A stretch of 64,000 bases of DNA, taken from Sphingomonas lacunae. GTDB lineage: Bacteria > Pseudomonadota > Alphaproteobacteria > Sphingomonadales > Sphingomonadaceae. Of this stretch, positions 55,367 to 62,345 are shown piece after piece. The stretch covers positions 992,001 through 1,056,000 of the forward strand of contig NZ_CP053015.1 in the NCBI RefSeq assembly GCF_012979535.1, read 5' to 3'. The position numbers and the translations under genes were made by a program. The notes under the pieces are model-generated. The model ran no database searches and had not been told where the DNA came from. It saw only the letters and a list, made by a program, of their open reading frames with translations. The first letter of the stretch is position 1; every line of letters begins with the position of its first letter.

Positions 55367-56071
55367 ATGCGCGAGATAGTGTTCGATACCGAGACGACAG
55401 GGCTCAATGCCGGAGGGGGAGACCGCCTCGTAGAGATAGGCTGTGTCGAACTGGTCAACCGGGTTGAGACTGGTCGCGTTTTCCACGCCTATTTCAATCC
55501 CGAACGGCCGATGCCGCCCGAAGCCCAGGCGGTTCACGGCCTTTCTGACGCTTTTCTGGCTGACAAGCCGCTGTTCGCCGATGTCGTGGACGAACTGCTC
55601 GAATTTCTTGGCACCGACGCCAAGCTTGTGGCGCACAATGCCATGTTCGATTTCGGCTTTGTCGATGCTGAACTGGTCCGGCTCAAACGCTTGCCGCTCG
55701 ACCGGACCCGGATGATCGACACGGTGGCGATGGCGCGACGGATGCATCCCGGCGCCAAACACAGTCTCGACGCGCTGTGCACCCGCTATGGCATCGACCG
55801 CAGCCATCGCGTCAAGCATGGCGCGTTGCTCGATGCCGAATTGCTTGCGCAACTTTACGTGGAAATGACCGGCGGTCGTCAGATCGGCCTTGAGCTGGGC
55901 GCGCAGTCGGCAACCCCGGACAGCAGTCCCATGGCGGCGGTGGGGCGGGCGATGGCTGACCGCAAAAGTTTCCGACCGCCCAGGCCCCATGCCGCCACGA
56001 ATGAGGAACTGGCCCGTCACGGCGCCTTTATTGCCTCCATCAAGGGCGCGCTTTGGGACGATCGGCCCTAG
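55367..56071 (+). CDS. dnaQ: DNA polymerase III epsilon subunit (proofreading exonuclease)
   Basis: This 234-residue DEDDh 3'-5' exonuclease proofreads the replicative polymerase. Exo I FDTETTGLNA (Asp7, Glu9), Exo II AHNAMFDFGFVD (Asp) and Exo III HGALLDAELLA (His, Asp) are complete. The C-terminal tail (about residues 175-234) would hold the polymerase-binding part. It is the last gene of the ppsR-maf-aroE-coaE-dnaQ run and lies 3 kb from the predicted origin. Confidence 0.95.
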   Translation: MREIVFDTETTGLNAGGGDRLVEIGCVELVNRVETGRVFHAYFNPERPMPPEAQAVHGLSDAFLADKPLFADVVDELLEFLGTDAKLVAHNAMFDFGFVDAELVRLKRLPLDRTRMIDTVAMARRMHPGAKHSLDALCTRYGIDRSHRVKHGALLDAELLAQLYVEMTGGRQIGLELGAQSATPDSSPMAAVGRAMADRKSFRPPRPHAATNEELARHGAFIASIKGALWDDRP

Positions 56072-56165
56072 ACCAAGACCATAAGAAACCAGGGAGACAG
56101 AAGAGGGGAATTGAAGCGTTACCAACCGAACCATCCAGCAGACGACATAGAAAAGGAGAAATATC

Positions 56166-56759
56166 ATGGAAATCCGTGTTTCGGGTCATCAGATCGAAAC
56201 GGGCGAGGCCCTGCAAACCCATGTCGCTGACCGGATGAACGCCATTGCCGACAAATATTTCTCCCGCGCCATTTCGGCCCACGCGACCTTTGGCCGCGGC
56301 CCGCATGACTCGATCACCTGCGATATTATTTCCCACGTCATGCAGGGAGTGGTGCTCAAGGGGCATGGCCAGGCCCAGGACGCGCATGTCAGTTTTGAAT
56401 CGGCAGCCGAAAAGATAGAAAAGCAGCTGCGTCGTTACATGCGTCGGCTCAAGGACAAGGGCGCGGCCAACGCTGCCGGCAACGGTGCCGACGCACCCAC
56501 GCTCGACGATCTTGATCTGGATGCGGGTTACACCGTGTTCGAGGCGACCGAGGCAGAGGAAGAGGGGGGTGATGCCCCGGCTATCATTGCCGAAACACGG
56601 GTTGATATCCCGACCGCCAGTGTTTCGGATGCCGTGATGATGCTCGACTTGCGCAACACCACCGCGCTTTTGTTCGTCAACGCCCGAACAGGCGCCCACA
56701 ACATGGTCTATCGCCGTCCGGACAACATGATCGGATGGGTAGAACCGAAGCGCAACTGA
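56166..56759 (+). CDS. hpf: Ribosome hibernation promoting factor, long form
   Basis: This 197-residue protein has the N-terminal S30AE domain (EIRVSGHQIETGEALQTHVADRM, in pieces, to about residue 100), a flexible linker with acidic run (EAEEEGG), and the C-terminal dimerisation domain ending FVNARTGAHNMVYRRPDNMIGW. Long HPF pairs 70S ribosomes into inactive 100S dimers in stationary phase. The ATG follows AAAAGGAGAAAT, a very strong ribosome-binding site. It is upstream of ptsN, as in the widespread rpoN-hpf-ptsN arrangement, but rpoN is not in the window. Confidence 0.94.
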   Translation: MEIRVSGHQIETGEALQTHVADRMNAIADKYFSRAISAHATFGRGPHDSITCDIISHVMQGVVLKGHGQAQDAHVSFESAAEKIEKQLRRYMRRLKDKGAANAAGNGADAPTLDDLDLDAGYTVFEATEAEEEGGDAPAIIAETRVDIPTASVSDAVMMLDLRNTTALLFVNARTGAHNMVYRRPDNMIGWVEPKRN

Positions 56760-56772
56760 CGCTGTCTTGTCG

Positions 56773-56816
56773 CCAGTGGTGATGGCGTTTCCTTGCCGTC
56801 ACGTCATCACTACTGG
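56773..56816 (+). terminator. Long hairpin between hpf and ptsN
   Basis: CCAGTGGTGATG (56773-56784) pairs with CATCACTACTGG (56805-56816) over 12 bp with one G-T pair and a 20-base loop, followed by ATATTTGCTT. It is probably a terminator or attenuator of hpf. The rest of 56760-56939 contains nothing I recognise. Confidence 0.55.
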
Positions 56817-56939
56817 ATATTTGCTTCCGGCGCGGCTATGGGCCCGCCAGTCTCCCCTTGCCGGATGGCCGCGCGGCCTGAGCCTTGATCATCAGCCCAG
56901 GGTCGTTTCACGCTGTCATCCCATGATATTGCGAACCCG

Positions 56940-57407
56940 ATGAACCGATTGACCAACCTCGTCTACCCTGCGACCGTAAGGGCGCAATTGCAGGTAGAAT
57001 CCAAAAGGGCATTCTTTCCCCTGGCTGGCGCTATTGCCGCTACCGCGCTAGGCCTTGACGCCAGCGAAGTGACCGAAGCCCTTCTCGAACGCGAACGGCT
57101 TGGCTCGACGGCCTTTGGCCGGGGCATGGCCCTGCCGCATGCCAGGATTCCCGGCCTTTCCGGAGTACGCGGACTGTTTCTCCAGTTCAGCCGTCCGGTT
57201 GATTTTGACGCCATTGATGCTTTGCCGGTCGATCTCGCCTTCGTGCTTTTGTCGCCAGTGGATGCTGGCGCTGATCATCTCAAGGCGCTCGCCCAAGTTT
57301 CTCGTTTCCTGCGTGATGATGCTACGGTTTCACGGTTGCGAGGGGCCCGGTCGTCGGAAGCCGTCTACGCGATACTGACCGGGGAAGAGGCGCGTGACGC
57401 GGCCTGA
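56940..57407 (+). CDS. ptsN: PTS IIA-Ntr regulatory protein
   Basis: This 155-residue protein is the terminal phospho-acceptor of the nitrogen-related PTS. The phosphorylated His lies in GSTAFGRGMALPHARIPGL (about residue 66), within the standard EIIA fold, followed by LPVDLAFVLLSPVDAGADHLKALAQ (in pieces). In alphaproteobacteria it regulates K+ transport, stress signalling and PHB metabolism. No sugar-transport PTS genes are nearby, in keeping with a regulatory role. Confidence 0.92.
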   Translation: MNRLTNLVYPATVRAQLQVESKRAFFPLAGAIAATALGLDASEVTEALLERERLGSTAFGRGMALPHARIPGLSGVRGLFLQFSRPVDFDAIDALPVDLAFVLLSPVDAGADHLKALAQVSRFLRDDATVSRLRGARSSEAVYAILTGEEARDAA

Positions 57408-57413
57408 CCGGTC

Positions 57414-57893
57414 ATGAGCGGTGCCGATGCAATGGCTGCTACGTCAGGAGAAGACGTCCATTTCCGGGCGCTTGAGTCCCTTTATGCCGCCGCGCCGATC
57501 AATCGCAGCTTTCCATCAAGGCTGGAGATCATCCGTGCCGGCGAGGCGCGCATCCTGTTTGATGTTCAGCCCGAACATTTTCACGCCGCCGGTGCCTTGC
57601 ATGGCACCGCCTATTTCAAAATGCTCGATGACGCCGCATTTTATGCCGCCAACAGCCTTGTGCCAGACCGCTTTCTGCTGACGACCGCGTTCAACCTGCT
57701 GTTTACCCGGCCGCTGCGGTCCGGGCCGGTGACCGCCCATGGTCGATGGATCAGCGGCCGACGCCGTGTCTATGTTGCCGAAGCCAGTCTGACCGATGCC
57801 GAGGGTGAGGAAGTCGCACGGGGAACGGGTACCTTCATGCGCTCCAACTATGCGCTGTCCGGTCTGCCCGGCTACAGCATGGCGGCAGACTGA
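57414..57893 (+). CDS. PaaI-like hotdog-fold thioesterase
   Basis: This 159-residue protein shows the hotdog fold with HFHAAGALHGTAYFKMLDDAAFYAA (the HGG-type motif in variant form), LTTAFNLLFTRPLRSG and GRRRVYVAEASLTDAEGEEVARGTGTF (quoted in parts). Such enzymes hydrolyse acyl-CoA thioesters. It follows ptsN by 6 bases and precedes a DUF1491 gene by 6 bases, so the three are probably co-transcribed. Substrate unknown. Confidence 0.87.
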   Translation: MSGADAMAATSGEDVHFRALESLYAAAPINRSFPSRLEIIRAGEARILFDVQPEHFHAAGALHGTAYFKMLDDAAFYAANSLVPDRFLLTTAFNLLFTRPLRSGPVTAHGRWISGRRRVYVAEASLTDAEGEEVARGTGTFMRSNYALSGLPGYSMAAD

Positions 57894-57899
57894 TCCGCT

Positions 57900-58253
57900 G
57901 TGACGTATGCCCCGCCGCCCCGGCTGACCAGCGCCATGCTGGTTTCGGCGATGATCAGGCGGGTACAGGCAGCCGGGGGATTTGCCGCGATCATCCAGCG
58001 CGGCGATGATCAGGCCGGTGCCATATGGGTAGAATGTGCCGACCGCGGACAGACGCAACTGCTGCTCGAACGAACCACCGGCTTTGACGGCACGGATCAG
58101 TGGCGCGTGGCCGATCCGGACCCTGCCGTTGATGCGGAGCGCTATCGTGAGCGGATGGAACGCCGGCGACGGAGTGACCCCGACCTGTGGGTAGTTGAAC
58201 TTGATATCGCGGATGCGGCTCGCTTCGCCGCCGAAACGATTGGCGCGGCTTGA
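57900..58253 (+). CDS. DUF1491 family protein
   Basis: This 117-residue protein has the DUF1491 pattern: RLTSAMLVSAMIRRVQAAGG at the N-terminus, GDDQAGAIWVE, and RYRERMERRRRSDPDLWVVELD at the end (in pieces). The family is confined mainly to alphaproteobacteria and its function is unknown. The GTG start fits the family and is 6 bases after the previous stop. It is followed by a 217-base gap (58254-58470) in which I see no feature. Confidence 0.85.
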   Translation: MTYAPPPRLTSAMLVSAMIRRVQAAGGFAAIIQRGDDQAGAIWVECADRGQTQLLLERTTGFDGTDQWRVADPDPAVDAERYRERMERRRRSDPDLWVVELDIADAARFAAETIGAA

Positions 58254-58470
58254 CCTTTGCGGTCAGCGCGGCCAAGGGCTCTTTCCGTAAACGTCAACGC
58301 GCAGGTTACCCGTGTCACCGGCATCGTCCTCCGGACAGGCCGTGTGTCGGTTCCCATCCAGGGCACCACCGGGAAAACACGCAGACGGACGGCGCGGCGA
58401 GTCGGAATGGCTGTCTTGGGCAGCATGTGCCCGGCTCTCTCCGCGACCATCCGCCCATTTGGTCGAACAC

Positions 58471-59097
58471 GTGAGTCGTATTTTCCAGGCCGCCTCGGTG
58501 CTGGCCATTGGCGCAACCGCGCTGCTTGCTGCTCTTGTCTCTGTGCCTGTTCTGGCCGGCGATGTAGCCCCTGCCCCTGTTGCGGAGCCTGCTGCTGATA
58601 TCACTGCCGATGCAGCTGACGCAGCAATGACTCCTCCTTCAATTCCCTTTCCTCCCGCTTCGTCCGAGACACAGCTTGTCATCCGTCATGACAGCCTGGC
58701 TGCGCTGGTTGCCGCGACCCCGCATCGCGAACCCGAAGACAATGATCTGCGCTGTCTCGCAACCGGTGTTTACTTCGAATCCCGCGGCGAGCCGCTCGAC
58801 GGACAGTTGGCTGTCGCCAACGTTATCCTCAACCGCGCCAGCAGCGGCCGTTTTGCCAGCAGCGCCTGTGCCGTGCTGACTCAGCCCGGCCAATTCTCCT
58901 TTGTCCGTCGCGGTGTCATCCCGTCGCCGTCAACGTCTGCCGCCTGGCGCGCCGCCGTCGCCGTTGCCCGCATTGCCCGCGAGGAACAGTGGCACAGCCC
59001 CGCCCCTGGTGCGCTTTTCTTTCACGCCCGCCACGTTTCCCCTGGTTGGGCACGGCCGGTTGTGGCCCGGCTGGGGAACCACATATTCTACCGTTGA
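58471..59097 (+). CDS. Cell wall hydrolase (SleB/CwlJ family)
   Basis: This 208-residue protein has a signal-like membrane segment (AASVLAIGATALLAALVSVPV, about residues 7-27), a Pro/Ala-rich spacer and a Hydrolase_2 domain from about residue 85: LRCLATGVYFESRGEPLDGQLAV with the catalytic Glu, VILNRASSGRFASSACAVLTQPGQFSF and HYVSPGW-like HARHVSPGW (quoted in parts). It probably cleaves peptidoglycan in the periplasm. The GTG start gives a clean signal sequence; longer frames upstream lack one. Confidence 0.85.
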   Translation: MSRIFQAASVLAIGATALLAALVSVPVLAGDVAPAPVAEPAADITADAADAAMTPPSIPFPPASSETQLVIRHDSLAALVAATPHREPEDNDLRCLATGVYFESRGEPLDGQLAVANVILNRASSGRFASSACAVLTQPGQFSFVRRGVIPSPSTSAAWRAAVAVARIAREEQWHSPAPGALFFHARHVSPGWARPVVARLGNHIFYR

Positions 59098-59155
59098 CAG
59101 GCTGGCCAATCAGCAAGGGTCTTGCTTTGTTCCCTGCTGCGGCTAGACTTTCCTG

Positions 59156-59644
59156 ATGACGGGCTTGCTTGATATTTCCCGCGCGGATGATGTGGCCCGC
59201 GGTCTGTCGCGGCTGTTTCACCGCCGGTCCCTCACGGTTTTGTGCGAAGTGCCGCTGCCCAATGGCCGCCGGGCAGATATGGTGGCGATTGATGGCAGGG
59301 GCCAGATCAGCATCGTCGAGATAAAGGTGTCGAGGGCCGACCTCTTGGCCGACAGCAAATGGCCGGATTATCTGGACTGGTGTGACCGTTTTTACTGGGC
59401 GCTGTCGCCCGCGCTGGATCCGGGGCTGATAGCGGGGCCGGCCTGGCAGCCGCAGCGTTGCGGCCTGATCATTGCCGACCGTTATGATGCCACTGTCCTG
59501 CGTGAAGCCGCCGCCTGCGCCCTGGCACCTGCACGGAGGCGCAGTGAATTGCTGCGTATCGGCCGGTTGGCAATGCGCCGGCTGATGGTCAGCCTTGATC
59601 CCGATCTGGCCGTCCATGCCGGCGAACAGGATATTGGCTTGTAA
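59156..59644 (+). CDS. MmcB-type DNA repair nuclease-like protein
   Basis: This 162-residue protein matches the MmcB family of alphaproteobacteria, which has a PD-(D/E)XK-like core: GRRADMVAIDGRGQISIVEIKVSRADLL contains the Asp and the E-x-K pair. SDSKWPDYLDWCDRFYWALS-like DSKWPDYLDWCDRFYWAL follows. In Caulobacter, mmcB belongs to the SOS regulon. I see no obvious LexA box within the short upstream gap. Stand-alone transcription is likely. Confidence 0.85.
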   Translation: MTGLLDISRADDVARGLSRLFHRRSLTVLCEVPLPNGRRADMVAIDGRGQISIVEIKVSRADLLADSKWPDYLDWCDRFYWALSPALDPGLIAGPAWQPQRCGLIIADRYDATVLREAAACALAPARRRSELLRIGRLAMRRLMVSLDPDLAVHAGEQDIGL

Positions 59645-59672
59645 AGGGAGATACCAGCGTGTCCCGAAGCTG

Positions 59673-60308
59673 TCAGCGCGGGCCCTGGACTGGTCCCTGG
59701 ATAACAATGCCGGTGGTGTTTGATGTGCGCGGCGCATTGATTGCCGCCAGAACAGCGGCGGAGCGCCGATCTTCGCTGGCATAATCGCGTGGCGACTTGC
59801 CTGCCAGATTATCGGTAATGTCCGCATCGGCGCCAAGATCCATCAACAGCCTGACCATCGCCACATCGCGACGATGGACGGCGGCGTGGAGGGCGGTTTC
59901 GCCGCCGCCATTGGCGTGGTTGACGCGGGCGCCGCGTTCAATGAGCGCGCGAGCTCCCGCCACATAGCCGGCCTGCACCGCAGAGATCAGGGGCGTCACA
60001 CCCTGACGGTCGGCAATATTGGCATCGGCACCGCGGCCGAGCAGATAGTTCATCCAGCCGATATCCTGCCGACCCACGGCAATGAGCAGCGGCGTTTCCC
60101 CGCTGGTTATGTCCCGCGTGTTGACCAATTGCGGTGTTGCGTCGATCAGTTCGCGCGCCTTGGCCAGGTCGCGGTCGCGCACCGCTTCAAGCAGACGATA
60201 GGCCGGAGATCCCTGAGCGGTGACGGCAACTGGACCAGCCAGTGAAGCTGCCGTCATGCCACCAAACAGCAAGGCAAAGGCGAGACGGCGGGACAGATGG
60301 CGATGCAT
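59673..60308 (-). CDS. Exported ankyrin-repeat protein
   Basis: This 211-residue protein has a signal peptide (about residues 1-32, ending AVTAQG) and four to five ankyrin repeats from about residue 35 to 185, with typical phrases GETPLLIAVGRQD, GVTPLISAVQAGY and GETALHAAVHRRD. It is a likely periplasmic protein-binding module. The start MHRHLSRR gives a proper signal sequence. It is convergent with the mmcB-like gene and divergent from the SCO1-like gene. Confidence 0.85.
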   Translation of the reverse strand: MHRHLSRRLAFALLFGGMTAASLAGPVAVTAQGSPAYRLLEAVRDRDLAKARELIDATPQLVNTRDITSGETPLLIAVGRQDIGWMNYLLGRGADANIADRQGVTPLISAVQAGYVAGARALIERGARVNHANGGGETALHAAVHRRDVAMVRLLMDLGADADITDNLAGKSPRDYASEDRRSAAVLAAINAPRTSNTTGIVIQGPVQGPR

Positions 60309-60431
60309 GTGACGAGCGAACCCCAATTCTATGCCCTTTTGCGCGCAGGGCGGGATAACAGGACAAGCGGACAACGACCGGTCGCACCGCTGTTGATTTT
60401 CCATCCGTGCCGACGCAAGGCTGAGCCTGTC

Positions 60432-61070
60432 ATGAACAGCACTCCTCATATCGCGCGCTCGCTTGCCCTTGCAAGCCTGATGCTGACCGGAACCATGTTG
60501 ACTGGCTGCAGTGGTCAGCCCCCCGTGGAACCTGCACCATTGGAAGGCGCCGCCATCGGCGGCAGTTTCTCCCTGACCGACCAGACCGGACGGACAGTGA
60601 CCGATGCCGATTTCAACGGCCGCTATCGGCTGATCTATTTCGGTTACAGCTTTTGCCCTGATGTCTGCCCGGTTGACCTCAACTGGCTGATGCTGGGGCT
60701 CAAGCAGTTTGAACGAAGCGAACCCGCCCGGGCAGCCAAGATTGCGCCGATCATGATCACCGTTGATCCGGAACGCGATACACCAGAGGTGATGGCCGCC
60801 TATGTCAGGCAATTTCACCCACGGCTTACCGGCCTGACCGGTTCGCTCGACCAAATTCAACAGGTTGCCCGTAAATATGCGGTATCCTTTCAGAAACAGC
60901 CCGGTGTCACGCCGGGCGCCTATCTCGTCGCCCATGTCCAGATTGCCTATCTCATGGGTCCTGACGGGAAACCCGTGGCCTTGATCCCCGTTGATCAGAT
61001 TGGCACCACCGAGGTCAATGAAGGTTCGCCCGACAAGGTCGCTGCCGAACTGGCCCGCTGGGTCCGCTGA
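60432..61070 (+). CDS. SCO1/SenC-family copper chaperone lipoprotein
   Basis: This 212-residue protein has a lipoprotein signal with lipobox LTGC (Cys at about residue 26) and a thioredoxin-like SCO domain. The copper-binding Cys pair is in FCPDVCPVDLNWL, and the conserved His is in LVAHVQIAYLMG. SCO proteins insert copper into the CuA centre of cytochrome c oxidase or act as disulphide reductants. The ATG at 60432 is chosen because it begins the signal peptide. It is followed 5 bases later by the YcgN-like gene. Confidence 0.92.
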   Translation: MNSTPHIARSLALASLMLTGTMLTGCSGQPPVEPAPLEGAAIGGSFSLTDQTGRTVTDADFNGRYRLIYFGYSFCPDVCPVDLNWLMLGLKQFERSEPARAAKIAPIMITVDPERDTPEVMAAYVRQFHPRLTGLTGSLDQIQQVARKYAVSFQKQPGVTPGAYLVAHVQIAYLMGPDGKPVALIPVDQIGTTEVNEGSPDKVAAELARWVR

Positions 61071-61075
61071 CCGGC

Positions 61076-61525
61076 GTGGCCAGTGAGCCGCCATTCTGGG
61101 AACGCCCGCTGTCCAGCCTGACCCGGGACCAATGGGAGGGGTTATGCGACGGGTGCGGCAAATGTTGCCTGCACAAGCTGGAAGATGAGGATAGTCATCC
61201 CGACGAGGTGCGGATTTACCCGACCAATGTCGCCTGCAAGCTGCTCGACCGGGACAGTGGCCGTTGCACCGATTATCGCAACAGGCGCAAATATGTTCCG
61301 GACTGCCTGCAACTCACCGCTTCGAGGGTTGATGATCTGCCCTGGCTGCCGCTGACCTGTGCCTACCGGTTGCGGGCGCAGGGCCGGCCGCTGCCTGACT
61401 GGCACTATCTTGTCTGTGGTGATCGGGAAGCCGTGCACCGGGCGGGGCAGTCCGTGCGCGGCTGGACGATCAGTGAAATTGATGCAGGACCGCTCGATCA
61501 CCATATTGTTGACCGCCCGGTCTGA
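61076..61525 (+). CDS. YcgN-type cysteine-cluster protein
   Basis: This 149-residue protein begins with a GTG and has the conserved cysteine cluster of the YkgJ/YcgN family: LCDGCGKCCLHKLEDED (about residues 22-38), VACKLLDRDSGRCTDY and YVPDCLQLT. The cysteines probably bind iron-sulphur or zinc. ERPLSSLTRDQWEGL at the N-terminus is typical. Function unknown. It is sandwiched in a rightward run with SCO1-like and metallopeptidase genes. Confidence 0.88.
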   Translation: MASEPPFWERPLSSLTRDQWEGLCDGCGKCCLHKLEDEDSHPDEVRIYPTNVACKLLDRDSGRCTDYRNRRKYVPDCLQLTASRVDDLPWLPLTCAYRLRAQGRPLPDWHYLVCGDREAVHRAGQSVRGWTISEIDAGPLDHHIVDRPV

Positions 61526-61528
61526 ACG

Positions 61529-62329
61529 ATGGGGTTGCTGGACCGCTTGTTGTCGCCGCGTCAGCCTGGGGCCCGCCGCGTGCCCCAAATGGCACCCTCC
61601 GGGCGGATGGTAGCGTCGTCGACCAGCGACTTTTTCATCACATTCGGTGAAGAAAGGTTGCTGGTCAGGGTCAGGCGCCATCCACGGGCCCGCCGGTTAA
61701 GGCTGCGCTATGATGCGGCACTGGGTGAACTCAAACTGGTGATTCCGCCCCGCGCTGGATTGGGTGATGCTCGGCGCTGGGTGGAAGGGCAATCAGCCTG
61801 GATCGAACGGCAGCGGGCGATCCGACCGCAGGGGGAACCCGTCCAGCAGGGAAGCGTCCTGCCCTGGCGCGGAGGCACGCTGACCGTCTGTTGGTCCGCG
61901 CAATCCCCTCGAACGCCACGTATCGATGGTGACAGGTTGTGCCTCGGAGGTCCGCAATCAGCCATTGGCCGCCGCATCAGGCGCTGGATGGAACAGGAAG
62001 CCAGGCAAGAATTTGCCGCGGCCAGCCAGGCAATGGCTGATCGTGCCGGCCTGAAACTGTCGGCGGTAAGCGTTGGCGATCCACGCAGCCGGTGGGGCAG
62101 TTGCACATCGACCGGGCGTATCCGCTATAACTGGCGGCTGGTCATGGCGCCTGATCATGTGCGGCTGGCGATTGTTGCGCACGAAGTGGCGCATCTGGCG
62201 CATCTCAATCATGGACCGGCCTTTTATGATCTCGTCCACAGCTTGTGCGGGGATGCGCACGACCGCTCACGCGAGTGGCTCAGGCATCACGGATCGGATC
62301 TTCACCGCTGGCGGTTTGACGGGGTTTGA
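61529..62329 (+). CDS. YgjP/M48-type zinc metallopeptidase
   Basis: This 266-residue protein has the YgjP-like (DUF45) layout: an N-terminal beta domain (VRVRRHPRARRLRLRYD), the SRWGSCTSTGRIRYNWRL segment and the zinc motif VAHEVAHLAHLNHGPAF, with HExxH around residue 222 and a third ligand His in the following LNH. The C-terminal WLRHHGSDLHRW helix is typical. No membrane segments are seen, so it is likely cytosolic. Substrate unknown. It is convergent with the PBP gene, 16 bases apart. Confidence 0.88.
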   Translation: MGLLDRLLSPRQPGARRVPQMAPSGRMVASSTSDFFITFGEERLLVRVRRHPRARRLRLRYDAALGELKLVIPPRAGLGDARRWVEGQSAWIERQRAIRPQGEPVQQGSVLPWRGGTLTVCWSAQSPRTPRIDGDRLCLGGPQSAIGRRIRRWMEQEARQEFAAASQAMADRAGLKLSAVSVGDPRSRWGSCTSTGRIRYNWRLVMAPDHVRLAIVAHEVAHLAHLNHGPAFYDLVHSLCGDAHDRSREWLRHHGSDLHRWRFDGV

Positions 62330-62345
62330 GCGGGCGGGTGGGGGC

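Noticed and set aside
58257..58598. A 113-residue frame in the gap before the cell wall hydrolase
   Set aside because: It overlaps the hydrolase start in another phase, ends in a Cys-rich nonsense-like tail and has no ribosome-binding site.
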